A stretch of 33,283 bases of DNA from an uncultured Spirochaetaceae bacterium (GTDB lineage: Bacteria > Spirochaetota > Spirochaetia > Treponematales > Treponemataceae): contig CADBBB010000010.1 in assembly GCA_902792795.1 (NCBI GenBank), forward strand, positions 1 through 33,283. The letters run 5' to 3'. Of the stretch, positions 1 to 8,126 are shown one piece after another (the stretch's first letter is position 1; each line of letters begins with the position of its first letter). The notes beneath the pieces are model-generated. The model was not told where the DNA came from and ran no database searches. It saw nothing but the letters and a program-made list of their open reading frames with translations. The position numbers were made by a program, and so were the translations under genes.

Positions 1-596
1 ACGCGCGAGTCTATGGCGCCGTTAATGAAGCCCTCCGCGCTAAAGGCGTTTTGCGCCGCCCGCTCCTTGGCCTCCTTCCATGTTCGCGCCAAGTCTTGGT
101 CGGGATAAATCGGCGCGAACGCGCAAAAGCTAAGCTCCCTAAAAATTTCTTCCGTTTGGTTTGGGCTTCCTAAGATTGTGTGGCGGGAACTGTCGGCTAG
201 GCATTCGCTTTCTAGGTTTTCCAAAAGCCATTCTCCGCGCTCGCCGCTTGAGCCGGAATAGCGGCCTGCTGCCGCAAAAAGTTCCGCGCAAAGGGGAGCG
301 TATCCGGCGGTCGCGGCGCTTTGGCTTGAAAAGCCGGCCTTGGCGCTGTATTCAATTTTTACCGTCGGAGCGGAAAAATCTTCACAAACAAAGACCGCCA
401 TTCCGTTTGACAAAAGCGCCTGGCAAAAATCTTGGGGCGGCTCCAGCGCCCCCGCGTTTTTTGAAAGCGCCAAAAATGCCAGCGCGACAAACAGCGCGGC
501 GCCTCTTGGGCTTGCGAAGAATTTTTGCGCGGCGATTTTTAGGCTTACGAGCGGTTTTAGTTTTGCGAACATTTTTTTTGACGGCGTTTTTTTCAT
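1..596 (-). CDS. M16 (pitrilysin/insulinase)-like protein, N-terminal part, cut by window edge
   Basis: This is an open frame on the minus strand with no stop before base 1, so only the first ~198 residues are visible. The N-terminus is basic, then a hydrophobic stretch (GAALFVALAFLALS) ends near NAGALEPP, which reads as a signal peptide for export. After it comes the M16 N-terminal pattern: LSNGMAVFVCED, then KAGFSSQS, then GYAPLCAELFAAAG. In active M16 peptidases the last segment carries the inverted zinc motif HxxEH; here those positions read P, A and E, so this half looks catalytically dead, as in non-peptidase M16 partner subunits. Start choice: an ATG at 605 overlaps the end of the inferred -10 box (606-611); the ATG at 596 lies just after the expected transcription start, so I prefer 596. 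The family call is from motif pattern only; the C-terminal half is outside the window. Confidence 0.6.
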   Translation of the reverse strand, partial: MKKTPSKKMFAKLKPLVSLKIAAQKFFASPRGAALFVALAFLALSKNAGALEPPQDFCQALLSNGMAVFVCEDFSAPTVKIEYSAKAGFSSQSAATAGYAPLCAELFAAAGRYSGSSGERGEWLLENLESECLADSSRHTILGSPNQTEEIFRELSFCAFAPIYPDQDLARTWKEAKERAAQNAFSAEGFINGAIDSR

Positions 597-605
597 TCCT
601 TCCAT

Positions 606-634
606 AATATAATTCAAGATTGAATTGATTTCAA
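606..634 (-). promoter_or_regulatory. promoter of the M16-like gene
   Basis: Read on the minus strand, TTGAAA (634-629) is followed by a 17-nt spacer and TATATT (611-606). The expected transcription start (about 598-599) lies two or three bases before the ATG at 596, so the mRNA would be essentially leaderless. It overlaps the divergent promoter of the DUF4954 gene. Confidence 0.5.
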
Positions 635-653
635 TACGAATTTGCGCTACAAT
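625..653 (+). promoter_or_regulatory. promoter of the DUF4954 gene
   Basis: TTGATT (625-630), a 17-nt spacer, and TACAAT (648-653) form a good sigma-70-type promoter. The expected start of transcription is about 660, next to the ATG at 662. No Shine-Dalgarno sequence is present, so the transcript is inferred to be leaderless. The -35 overlaps that of the divergent M16-like gene. Confidence 0.55.
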
Positions 654-661
654 GGCAAGAT

Positions 662-2818
662 ATGGTAACACTCAACGTCGCGAAAAAGAAGCCGTCCGCG
701 CCGGCCTTTCCCAAGGAATGCCTAAAAAAGCGCCGCGCCTTGACTGAGGCGGAAATCAAAGTCCTTGAAAAAAATTTAAATTCCTCCGACTGTTCCGACT
801 GGAGCAACGTCCTTGTTTGCGACGGAGCCTTTGATCCAAGCCTTGTCCACGGATCGTTTTTTGGCGGCTTTGTCATTTTGGGAGCCTTGCGGCGCGGCTC
901 GTTAAAGTACCATGACTTGGAATTGGAGTGCGGAATCTACAATTCAAAATTGCGCGACACCGTGACCGGCGACGACGACGCGATTCACAACGTGGCTTAC
1001 CTTGACAACTACCGCCTTGGAGCGCGCGTCGTTCTTTTTAACATTCAGGAAATGTCGTGCACAAAACATTCCAAATTTGGAAACGGAATTTTAAAGCGCG
1101 GCGAAAGCGAAGACGTGCGCGTGTGGATTGGAGTGGCCAACGAAAATGACGGCCGCGCGGTTCTTCCCTTTGAAAGCATGACGACCGCCGACGCCTACTT
1201 GTGGTCGCGCAAGCGCGGAGACAAGCAGCTTTTAAAGCGCTTCGTAGAATTGACGGAAAGCGGCTTTTCAAAAGAGCTGGACACTTACGGAATTGTTGGA
1301 AACGACGCGGTCATAAAGAACACCACGCTTTTAAAGGACGCCAAAATCGGCGAGTGCGCCTACATCAAAGGCGCCTTTAAATTGAAGAACATAACGGTTT
1401 TGTCCAGCGCCCAGGAAGAAAGCCAAATAGGCGAGGGCGTAGAGATGGTCAACGGAATCATGGGCTACGGAAGCCGCGCCTTTTATCAAGCGGTCGCCGT
1501 CCGCTTTGTCCTTGGCCGCAATTGCCAGCTAAAGTACGGCGCCCGCCTTTTGAATTCCGTGTTGGGCGACAACTCCACCGTGTCTTGCTGCGAGCTGTTG
1601 AATAACTTGATTTTCCCCTTCCATGAGCAGCACCACAACTCTTCGTTCTTGATCGCCACGACAGTGATGGGCCAGTCCAACATCGCGGCGGGCGCCACAA
1701 TTGGAAGCAACCACAATTCGCGCAGTCCCGACGGAGAGATTATCGCCGGGCGCGGCTTTTGGCCGGGCTTGTGTTCCGACTTCAAGCACAACTCAAAATT
1801 CGCCTCGTTTGTTTTGGCAAGCAAGGGCTCCTACCAATGCGAGCTGGACATAAGCTATCCTTTCTCGCTCATTTCCACCGGCGGCGAAAAGGAGCCTATA
1901 CAAATAATGCCGGCCTACTGGTTCATGTTCAACATGTTCGCCATCGCCCGCAACAATTACAAATTTAAAAAGCGCGATTTGCGCGCGGTCAAGGTTCAGC
2001 ACATAGAGACCGATCCTTTGGCTCCTGACACGATGCAACAAATCTTGCCCGCGCTGGGCCGGCTCATCGAGCTGACCAAAATTTATTTGCAGGACGCCGG
2101 CCTTGAATCGGTTTGCGGCGCCAAGAGCGAGGCGCAAAAATTGCAGGCGGCCAAAGATTTCCTGCACCAAAATCCCGGCGCGGAATTTGAGCTTTTTGAC
2201 GAGCGCGCGCAAAAAAAATATGGAGCGGTGATTTTAAAGCCTGTCAAAGCCTACAAGGAATACAGAAAAATCGTAAAGTATTTCGCAGCGCGCTCCATCA
2301 TGGAATTTTGCGCCCAAAACAAATGCAAAAAGCTTTCGGCGGCCGCGCTGGAAAAAATTATGAAAATCGAGCTTTATTCCAAGTGGACCAACGCGGGCGG
2401 CCAAATAATTCCTTCAAAGAAAGTCGACGAGCTTTGCGCCAAAATTAAGGCGCGCAAAATAAATTCTTGGCAAGCCGTCCACAAATTTTACGACGCCTGC
2501 CAAGCCTCTTACGGCGACTGGAAGGCGCGATATTCGATTCACTTGCTGGAAGAGCTGTATTCGCGAAAAATTCAGGACTTTACAAAAGAAATCTTTGGCG
2601 ACATCGTCTCCGACGTCACGGCGGTTTCCAACGACATTTATTCCGATTCTATTTACTCGCGCAAAAAGGATTACGACGATCCCTTCCGCCAAATGACTTA
2701 CGGCGACAAGGACGAAATGACGGCGGTGCTGGGTTCCATAAACGACAACGTTTTCTTGCGCGAGCTCAAGGAACAGACGCAAGACTTTAACAAGCGGCTT
2801 GCCGCGCTTTTTGGCTGA
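662..2818 (+). CDS. DUF4954 family left-handed beta-helix protein
   Basis: A 718-residue protein of the DUF4954 family, widespread in Treponema and Bacteroidetes, biochemical role unknown. The N-terminal part (about residues 20-130) carries the family pattern RALTEAEIKVLEKN, then ELECGIYNSKL and IHNVAYLDNYRLGARVV. Residues about 210-370 show imperfect hexapeptide-type repeats (IGECAYIKG, LGRNCQLKYGARL, GQSNIAAGATIGSNHNSR) expected of a left-handed beta helix as in UDP-GlcNAc acyltransferases and sugar-nucleotide acetyltransferases. The C-terminal ~300 residues look helical and charged. No signal peptide, so cytoplasmic. A sugar- or nucleotide-linked transferase role is only inference from the fold. 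The start lies at the expected transcription start with no Shine-Dalgarno sequence. The SDR gene follows after 39 nt and is probably co-transcribed. Confidence 0.8.
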   Translation: MVTLNVAKKKPSAPAFPKECLKKRRALTEAEIKVLEKNLNSSDCSDWSNVLVCDGAFDPSLVHGSFFGGFVILGALRRGSLKYHDLELECGIYNSKLRDTVTGDDDAIHNVAYLDNYRLGARVVLFNIQEMSCTKHSKFGNGILKRGESEDVRVWIGVANENDGRAVLPFESMTTADAYLWSRKRGDKQLLKRFVELTESGFSKELDTYGIVGNDAVIKNTTLLKDAKIGECAYIKGAFKLKNITVLSSAQEESQIGEGVEMVNGIMGYGSRAFYQAVAVRFVLGRNCQLKYGARLLNSVLGDNSTVSCCELLNNLIFPFHEQHHNSSFLIATTVMGQSNIAAGATIGSNHNSRSPDGEIIAGRGFWPGLCSDFKHNSKFASFVLASKGSYQCELDISYPFSLISTGGEKEPIQIMPAYWFMFNMFAIARNNYKFKKRDLRAVKVQHIETDPLAPDTMQQILPALGRLIELTKIYLQDAGLESVCGAKSEAQKLQAAKDFLHQNPGAEFELFDERAQKKYGAVILKPVKAYKEYRKIVKYFAARSIMEFCAQNKCKKLSAAALEKIMKIELYSKWTNAGGQIIPSKKVDELCAKIKARKINSWQAVHKFYDACQASYGDWKARYSIHLLEELYSRKIQDFTKEIFGDIVSDVTAVSNDIYSDSIYSRKKDYDDPFRQMTYGDKDEMTAVLGSINDNVFLRELKEQTQDFNKRLAALFG

Positions 2819-2857
2819 CCGAGTTGTTGTTAGCCGCATCATAGGAGGGGAACTGTA

Positions 2858-3676
2858 ATGAAAAAAATAGCGATTGTAACCGGAGCGTCCAGCGGCCTTG
2901 GGGCGGAATTCGCGCGGCAGCTTGGCGCCAAGACCGGCTCCGACGAACTTTGGCTTTTGGCGCGCCGCCTTGACCGCCTTAAGGAAATAGAGGCCGCCCA
3001 AAACCAAGCGCGCTCCCAAAATCCCGCGCTCCCTTTGGCGCGCTCCTTTGAAATCGACTTGGCGGGCCGCGCGGGAGTCTCCGCCTTCAAAGCCCTTCTT
3101 GACACTGAAAAAATGATTGACAAGGACGCTGGCTTTGAGATAAGCGTTTTGGTCAACAACGCGGGCTTTGGAACTTACGGCCCCTTCGCCGACACTCCGC
3201 TTGACGCGGAACTGGACATGGTGGAATTGAATTGCGTTTCCCTTACTGGAATCGCGGGGCTCGCGCTTCCTTTTATGAAAGAGGGCTCGGTCTTGATAAA
3301 CACGGCCAGCCTCGCGGCCTTTTTGCCTTTGGGAAATTTCAGCGTTTACGCTGCCACAAAGGCTTATGTCCTAAGCTTCAGCGTTTCGCTGGCCGCAGAG
3401 GCCGCCGACCGGGGAATCAAGGTTTGCGCGCTGTGCCCCGGCTCGGTTAGCACGGAATTCGCCGCCGTGGCGTCAAACGGCGCGCGCAAGGAAGTTTTGG
3501 GAGGAGTGAGCGCCCAAAAGACAGTGAGCCACTGCCTTAAGGCGGCTTTTGGCGGAAAGAAAATCGCGCTCATGTCGATTAAATGGAAGGCCACGGCGCT
3601 TTTGTCGCGCTTTGTCGGCCGCTACTTCTGCGCCCGCTACACCTACCTAAAGTGCCCGCGTCCCCGGAAAGATTAA
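2858..3676 (+). CDS. short-chain dehydrogenase/reductase (SDR)
   Basis: A 272-residue classical SDR oxidoreductase with an NAD(P)-binding Rossmann fold. It has the glycine motif TGASSGLG at residues 8-15, the NNAG motif near residue 100, a catalytic Ser in INTASL, and the YxxxK active site in SVYAATKAY. A PGSVSTEF segment follows as in typical SDRs. Substrate cannot be told from sequence; family members with similar C-termini include lipid- and ketone-reducing enzymes. The start is fixed by a strong Shine-Dalgarno sequence (aggagggg) 7 nt upstream. No signal peptide. It follows the DUF4954 gene by 39 nt with no promoter seen between them, suggesting one operon. Transcription probably ends at the paired-hairpin element at 3722-3797. 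Confidence 0.88.
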   Translation: MKKIAIVTGASSGLGAEFARQLGAKTGSDELWLLARRLDRLKEIEAAQNQARSQNPALPLARSFEIDLAGRAGVSAFKALLDTEKMIDKDAGFEISVLVNNAGFGTYGPFADTPLDAELDMVELNCVSLTGIAGLALPFMKEGSVLINTASLAAFLPLGNFSVYAATKAYVLSFSVSLAAEAADRGIKVCALCPGSVSTEFAAVASNGARKEVLGGVSAQKTVSHCLKAAFGGKKIALMSIKWKATALLSRFVGRYFCARYTYLKCPRPRKD

Positions 3677-3721
3677 ATTTTAGTATAGTTGGAAAAAAGA
3701 AAAAAACGCGACCGGGAGTTA

Positions 3722-3797
3722 TTGCGGCGCGACAATTGTGTCCGCGCCGCAAAAGGAACGAGTCAAGGCCTTGAGCGCAGCGAGCCTTGACCGTTCC
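3722..3797. repeat. family C two-hairpin element, copy 1; probable bidirectional terminator
   Basis: Hairpin 1: TTGCGGCGCG (3722-3731) pairs with CGCGCCGCAA (3743-3752). Hairpin 2: GGAACG plus GTCAAGGC (755-760 and 762-769 of the 3 kb block) pairs with GCCTTGAC plus CGTTCC (3784-3797), with one bulged A and a 14-nt loop containing GAGCGCAGCG. It lies between two convergent genes, is followed by TACTTTTTT on the plus strand and by four T on the minus strand, and overlaps the stop codon of the minus-strand gene. A second copy lies at 20423-20492. The A-rich stretch before it (AAAAAACGCGACCGGGAG, 3701-3718) resembles joined ends of family A. Confidence 0.65.
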
Positions 3798-4771
3798 TAC
3801 TTTTTTCCGGCCTTGCGGTCTTGGTTCTTCTTTATCATTTGCCGCGCGGCAAGGTTCATCGGGTAGATTTCCAAAATCTTTTTGTACCACTCGATCGACT
3901 TGTCCCACTTTTTTTGCTTGTAAAAGGTGTAGCCGATGGCGGCGTAAATCATTTGGTAGTCAAAGCGTTCAATTCTAATGTACTTGTCGTCGAGAATTCT
4001 AAGCAAGGACTTGCGGCTTGACTTGAGCTTGCAAAAGGGCCAAGGCGCGTAAGCGTCCTGCGCGATTATCATAAATTGGCCCAAGCCGTTGGAATAGTCC
4101 AGCGCCACGGCTTTTTTTGCGTTGGCGCGGACCTTGAGGCCGTTTTGCAAAACATAGGCCACGTTCTTTGCCGTGCAGTTCATCGAAATGGCCTGCGCCA
4201 AAGTGGAGTAGCCGTCGCTTCCTTTTTTTATTTGAAGCGCCGCGTTGCATTCTTCAATCGCCTTGTCATAGTAGCGGCCTGCTTTTTCGTTGAGCGGTTC
4301 CGAGGAACTCGCGTCGGAAAGGTCGATGTTTTCTATTGAGGTCAAGTCGAAGGCTTCCATCGTACTAAGGCCGTAATAGTAGTCGGCGCGGGCCAATGAA
4401 ATGAGCTTTGAGTATTCGTCGGAAAGCGCGTTTGCCGCCTCCACGCTGTCGTCGTAAAGCTTCTTGCGCTTTTCTTCGTTGAAAATTTTATGGCCGTAGT
4501 GCGCTTCCGCAAAAGCGATTCCAGCCTCCGTGTAAGGAACGTCGCGGGGAAACTCTGACGGCAGGCGCTTTTCCTTGCTTGCCTGGGCGGCGCCCTTGTC
4601 AACGCCGTCATCGGCGGCCATAAGCTCGGCCTCGCTTTCGCCCGCCAGGTTCGCGGTTGAAATTATTCTCTTTTTATATTCTTCCTCTGTTTCCGCAAAA
4701 AGAGAGGCTCCCAAAAGAAGCGCCGCAGCCGCGCATAAAAATTTTTTTCCAAAAAAAATCGTTTTAGACAT
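3797..4771 (-). CDS. secreted TPR-like protein of unknown function
   Basis: 324 residues from the ATG at 4771, chosen because an AAGGGG Shine-Dalgarno sequence sits 8 nt upstream and because MSKTIFFGKKFLC followed by AAAALLLGASLFAE is a clear signal peptide. The frame stays open further upstream, but that extension would disrupt the signal peptide. The mature protein is helical and charged; the C-terminal segment (GYTFYKQKKWDKSIEWYKK then LEIYPMNLAARQM) is a recognisable tetratricopeptide repeat, and earlier AGRYYDKAIEECNAALQIKKG looks like another. No catalytic motif is seen. The likely site is periplasm; a scaffold or chaperone role is the general expectation for TPR proteins, not shown here. 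It is divergent from the glycosyltransferase gene and shares overlapping promoter sequence with it. Confidence 0.75.
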   Translation of the reverse strand: MSKTIFFGKKFLCAAAALLLGASLFAETEEEYKKRIISTANLAGESEAELMAADDGVDKGAAQASKEKRLPSEFPRDVPYTEAGIAFAEAHYGHKIFNEEKRKKLYDDSVEAANALSDEYSKLISLARADYYYGLSTMEAFDLTSIENIDLSDASSSEPLNEKAGRYYDKAIEECNAALQIKKGSDGYSTLAQAISMNCTAKNVAYVLQNGLKVRANAKKAVALDYSNGLGQFMIIAQDAYAPWPFCKLKSSRKSLLRILDDKYIRIERFDYQMIYAAIGYTFYKQKKWDKSIEWYKKILEIYPMNLAARQMIKKNQDRKAGKK

Positions 4772-4805
4772 TTTACACCCCTTGTGTCGGTCGTCCGCCG
4801 CGTTC

Positions 4806-4834
4806 TTGACTTTTTGCGGCGTTTTGAGTATTCT
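4806..4834 (+). promoter_or_regulatory. promoter of the glycosyltransferase-acyltransferase-metNI operon
   Basis: TTGACT (4806-4811), 17-nt spacer, TATTCT (4829-4834). The expected transcription start is at or next to the ATG at 4841. An in-frame stop (TAA, 4838-4840) directly precedes the ATG and there is no Shine-Dalgarno sequence, so a leaderless mRNA is the simplest reading. Confidence 0.65.
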
Positions 4835-4858
4835 ATATAAATGCTTAATTCTTTTCAA
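4830..4858 (-). promoter_or_regulatory. promoter of the TPR-like gene
   Basis: On the minus strand TTGAAA (4858-4853), 17-nt spacer, TAGAAT (4835-4830). Its -10 occupies nearly the same bases as the -10 of the opposing operon promoter, so only one polymerase could open this site at a time. The leader to the ATG at 4771 would be about 50 nt. Confidence 0.5.
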
Positions 4859-6190
4859 GCGGAATTTTTATTTAACGTTTTTCTTTTTGTTTGCGTTGTC
4901 TCTTTCATTTTGTATTTGCCTAGAATTCGCTATTACATCGCGGGGCTAAAGAGGCCCAAGCATTATGTCAACCCCCAAAAAAATTCTCTCGCCGTCATCG
5001 TTCCGGCAAAAGACGAAAAAGGACTGCGCGTCCTGCTAGACAGTCTGGCCTCCCAAACTTACGACAAAGATTTTTACGACACTTACGTTGTCGTTGGCCG
5101 CGACGACGACCCCAACATCGAGCTTTGCAAAAGCTACAAGAACACCTTTTCAAAAGTCGTGCCAAACCAAACTTGCAAGGGCGAGGCTTTGGACGGAATC
5201 TTGCAAGACCTTCTGGGGAACGGAGCCAAGGAATACGCGGCCTTTGTAATCGTTGACGCGGACAACATCGTGGACGCCAACTTTGTGATGGAAATGAACA
5301 ACGCGCTCGTCTTGGACAAGCAAATCATTTTGGGAAAGCGCCGCATCAAGAATTACCTTTACGGAAGAAAATACCGTTCTTGGGCGGTCAACTGCAACGC
5401 GCTCACATACACCTTCCTTGACAAAATGGGCAACTGCTTTAGAAGCGAGCGCAACATGTCCAACACAATTTGCGGAACCGGCCTCATGGTCCGCCGCGAC
5501 TTGGTTCAAGAAATGGGCGGCTGGCCCTATCGTTCCATGACAGAAGACTTTGAGCTTACCGTCACCGCGCTCCTCAACAATTGGACAAGCTATTATTACG
5601 AATACGCCGTCACCTACACGGAAGAAGGCGTTTCCTGGAAAAGCTGCGACGCCCGCCGCCGCCGCTGGCTCATGGGCTACGCGCAAGTCGGCGTAAAATA
5701 CGGAAAGCTTGTTTCCAAAAAATTCTGGAAATATGTCCGCGACTTTTTTTGCGGAAGCAAGGAGTCCGTGGAGCAAAACCCAAAGCAGGCGGAGCTGGTC
5801 AACGGAAATTTTTGGGGCTGCTTCGACTACCTGTTTTCGTTCGTTCCCCTTTACCTTTACTTTGCGGGAACGGCGATCTTGGCGCTTGTCTTTGCCGGCG
5901 ACGCCGCCTACAAGTTTTTCGCGCTGCAAACGATAGACTTAATTTCCATCCGTTTCGCCGTGAGAATTCTATTGGTTTTGTACGGCGTCCTTTTCTTCTA
6001 CACGGCCATCGCGTTTTACGAAGACCGCGCCATGTACACGATTTCAATCGGCGAAAAACTTTTCGCGCTTGTTGTAAACCCATTCTATATCGCGGAATAC
6101 GCGGGCTTTTACCTTGAGGCGTACTACTTGCTTTTGACAAAAAAGCAGGTCAAGCAAGACTGGATTCAAGTGGAGCGCATGGAAGCTTAG
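4841..6190 (+). CDS. membrane-bound family 2 glycosyltransferase
   Basis: A 449-residue processive-type GT2 enzyme anchored in the inner membrane. One transmembrane helix spans about residues 9-27; the GT-A domain follows with SLAVIVPAKDEKG (start of the nucleotide-sugar fold), VDADN (DxD metal site, about residue 138), MTEDFELT (the catalytic-base TED motif, about residue 233) and RRRRW (the Q/RxxRW acceptor motif, about residue 272). Three further membrane helices lie in the last ~120 residues. The layout matches cellulose/hyaluronan/GlcNAc-type polymer synthases, but donor and product are unknown. It is followed by a PlsC-type acyltransferase, which suggests glycolipid or envelope glycan synthesis (inference). 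The start is set by an in-frame stop immediately upstream and a promoter whose start point falls on the ATG. Confidence 0.85.
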   Translation: MLNSFQAEFLFNVFLFVCVVSFILYLPRIRYYIAGLKRPKHYVNPQKNSLAVIVPAKDEKGLRVLLDSLASQTYDKDFYDTYVVVGRDDDPNIELCKSYKNTFSKVVPNQTCKGEALDGILQDLLGNGAKEYAAFVIVDADNIVDANFVMEMNNALVLDKQIILGKRRIKNYLYGRKYRSWAVNCNALTYTFLDKMGNCFRSERNMSNTICGTGLMVRRDLVQEMGGWPYRSMTEDFELTVTALLNNWTSYYYEYAVTYTEEGVSWKSCDARRRRWLMGYAQVGVKYGKLVSKKFWKYVRDFFCGSKESVEQNPKQAELVNGNFWGCFDYLFSFVPLYLYFAGTAILALVFAGDAAYKFFALQTIDLISIRFAVRILLVLYGVLFFYTAIAFYEDRAMYTISIGEKLFALVVNPFYIAEYAGFYLEAYYLLLTKKQVKQDWIQVERMEA

Positions 6191-6198
6191 CGCCGCAT

Positions 6199-6215
6199 AA
6201 GCCGCGTTTTGCGGC
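6199..6215 (+). other. small hairpin between glycosyltransferase and acyltransferase genes
   Basis: GCCGC (6201-6205), loop gtttt, GCGGC (6211-6215), eight bases before the GGAGG of the next gene. No T-run follows, so it is not an intrinsic terminator; it could tune expression or be chance. Confidence 0.3.
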
Positions 6216-6232
6216 AGGGGTTGGAGGAAAAA

Positions 6233-7150
6233 ATGAAATATGCTGGAGTCGAGCAGCTTCCTTACGAAGAGCAGCAAAAGAACATAAAAATCGCCCAAGA
6301 AAAGGGCAACTACAACTGCGAAATTCAAGAGCCGGACTGGCGCTTGATGCAGCGCGTCGACGAAAATTTTCAGTACAAGCGCAAGGGCTTTTTGAAGGCC
6401 GTTCAATCCGCGCTTGTGCGCTTTGTGTTTTTTATCGGAGCCAAGCCCGGCTGCTGGTTTTTAATCGGAAGCAAATTTTCAGGCAGAAAGAATTTGCGCG
6501 GTGTCAAGAACGCGGTCTTTGTGTGCAACCACGTCCACAACCTTGACAACGAGATGGCGCGCTGGATGTGCTGGGGCCACAAGCTTTATATCGTCGTGGC
6601 GGAATTCAACAACATGAACACTTGGCTTGGCGAAGTTATGCGCGTCGGCGGAATTTTCCCGCTAAGCCCCAACTTCACCGCGATGAAAAAATTCACGGCG
6701 GCGGTAAACGACGTTTTGCATAGCCGGCGCGGCTCGGTCTTGTTTTTTCCTGAAAAGTCCATGTGGCCTTTCTTTGAGCAGCCGCGGCCCTTTATGGACG
6801 GAGCCTTTCACGCCGCCGCGCTCAACAACGTTCCGGTCGTGCCGCTCTTTATCGTATGGCGGGAGCCGCGCGGCTTGGAAAAGCTTTTGTTCAAGCGCAA
6901 GCGCGCCGAGATGCGGGCGCTTAAGCCAATTTATCCCAAGCCGGAATTGAGCCGCAAGGAAAACATCGCGTATCTTCGCGACGAGGCCTTTAGGGAGCAA
7001 TGCGAATGTTACAAGGAATTCTACGGCCGCGAGCCTGACACAATAAACGCCAAATTCACTTTGGAAGAAATTTTCCAAAAAGGCTACGACGCTTATTTGG
7101 AGGAACAAGCGGCAAAAAATAAAGGACGCGACAATGTCAATAAAGCTTGA
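6233..7150 (+). CDS. PlsC/LPLAT-family acyltransferase
   Basis: 305 residues from the ATG at 6233, fixed by GGAGG five bases upstream. The lysophospholipid acyltransferase signature is present: the HX4D box reads NHVHNLDN (about residues 102-109), and the phosphate-binding block reads FFPEKSMWP in place of the usual FPEG. A following NNVPVVPLFIVW matches the late conserved strand. A hydrophobic segment (LVRFVFFIGAKPGCWFLIG) before the HX4D box is a probable membrane-associating helix. The usual reaction is transfer of a fatty acyl group from acyl-ACP or acyl-CoA to a lysophosphatidate or sugar-lipid hydroxyl. It lies 42 nt after a glycosyltransferase and its 3' end overlaps metN by 17 nt, so it is part of one transcript with both. 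The exact acceptor is unknown. Confidence 0.8.
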   Translation: MKYAGVEQLPYEEQQKNIKIAQEKGNYNCEIQEPDWRLMQRVDENFQYKRKGFLKAVQSALVRFVFFIGAKPGCWFLIGSKFSGRKNLRGVKNAVFVCNHVHNLDNEMARWMCWGHKLYIVVAEFNNMNTWLGEVMRVGGIFPLSPNFTAMKKFTAAVNDVLHSRRGSVLFFPEKSMWPFFEQPRPFMDGAFHAAALNNVPVVPLFIVWREPRGLEKLLFKRKRAEMRALKPIYPKPELSRKENIAYLRDEAFREQCECYKEFYGREPDTINAKFTLEEIFQKGYDAYLEEQAAKNKGRDNVNKA

Positions 7151-8126
7151 GAACTTGAATAAGGAATACACGCTGGCCGACGGAACGGTGGTTCATGCGG
7201 TCAACGGAATCAGCCTTGAAATTCCTTCAAACACAATCTACGGAATCATAGGAAAAAGCGGCGCGGGAAAGTCAACCCTTGTCCGCCTTATAAGCCTTTT
7301 GGAGCGCCCCGACTCAGGCGCCGTCTACTATGACGACAAGCGCGTCGACAACCTTTCAAAATACGACTTGATCGGGCAGCGTCGCCGCGCCGGAATGATT
7401 TTTCAAAACTTCAACTTGTTCAGCTCCCGCACGGCCGGGCAAAACATCGCGTACCCCTTGGAGATTTGCAAGACCCCAAAGGACAAGATAAAGGCGCGCG
7501 TCGAGGAGCTTTTGGCCCTTGTAGGCTTGGAAGGCCGCGGCGACGCCAAGATTAGTTCCCTTAGCGGCGGACAAAAGCAAAGAATCGCCATAGCCCGCGC
7601 GCTGGCCAACTATCCCGGAATTCTTTTTTGCGACGAGGCCACCAGCGCGCTTGACCCGCAGACGACGCGCGCGATACTGGACTTGATTCGCGAGATCCAA
7701 AAAAAGATGAACCTCACCGTCGTGATGATAACCCACCAAATGGAAGTCGCGCGCGACGCCTGCTCTTTGGTCAGCGTATTGGATGAAGGCCGGGTGGTGG
7801 AAGAGGGAAGCGTGTCCGACATTTTCACCAAGCCCAAGGCGGCGATAACAAAAGAATTTATGGCCAACATCCGCGCCGCGAATTTTGTCCAATGGTCCAA
7901 GGAAAAGGGCGGCTATGTCTTGCGCTTTGAAGGCGCGATGACCGACAAGCCCTTGGTCAACGAGCTGATTAAAAAGTTTGACATAGAAGTGAACATTCGC
8001 GGCGGAGGCATTCAGGACGTTCAGGACAAAAAAGTGGGAACCCTTGCCGCCGACATAAGCGGAAACGACTTGCAAAAGGCCGTGGCCTTCCTAAAGGACA
8101 ACGGCGTCATTGTGGAGGAAGAGTAA
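7134..8126 (+). CDS. metN: methionine ABC transporter ATP-binding protein MetN
   Basis: 330 residues. The ATPase domain has Walker A GKSGAGKST (about residues 39-47), the Q-loop region, signature LSGGQKQR, Walker B ILFCDEATSALD and the switch histidine in ITHQ. The C-terminal ~85 residues (from about GGYVLRFEG) form the NIL domain, which in MetN binds methionine and shuts the transporter down when internal methionine is high. This domain, plus the adjacent metI and metQ, makes the assignment firm. The start overlaps the acyltransferase gene; AAAGGAC lies just upstream as ribosome site. It ends TAATG, sharing one base with the metI start. Cytoplasmic subunit of the importer. Confidence 0.93.
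   Translation: MSIKLENLNKEYTLADGTVVHAVNGISLEIPSNTIYGIIGKSGAGKSTLVRLISLLERPDSGAVYYDDKRVDNLSKYDLIGQRRRAGMIFQNFNLFSSRTAGQNIAYPLEICKTPKDKIKARVEELLALVGLEGRGDAKISSLSGGQKQRIAIARALANYPGILFCDEATSALDPQTTRAILDLIREIQKKMNLTVVMITHQMEVARDACSLVSVLDEGRVVEEGSVSDIFTKPKAAITKEFMANIRAANFVQWSKEKGGYVLRFEGAMTDKPLVNELIKKFDIEVNIRGGGIQDVQDKKVGTLAADISGNDLQKAVAFLKDNGVIVEEE

Noticed and set aside
161..612. Two plus-strand open frames near the left edge
   Set aside because: They are antisense to the M16-like gene, show no domain, and have Arg/Ala-rich composition typical of shadow frames.
6900..7133. SAM or methionine riboswitch before metN
   Set aside because: metN starts inside the preceding coding sequence, leaving no leader for one; the metQ leader is only about 30 nt.
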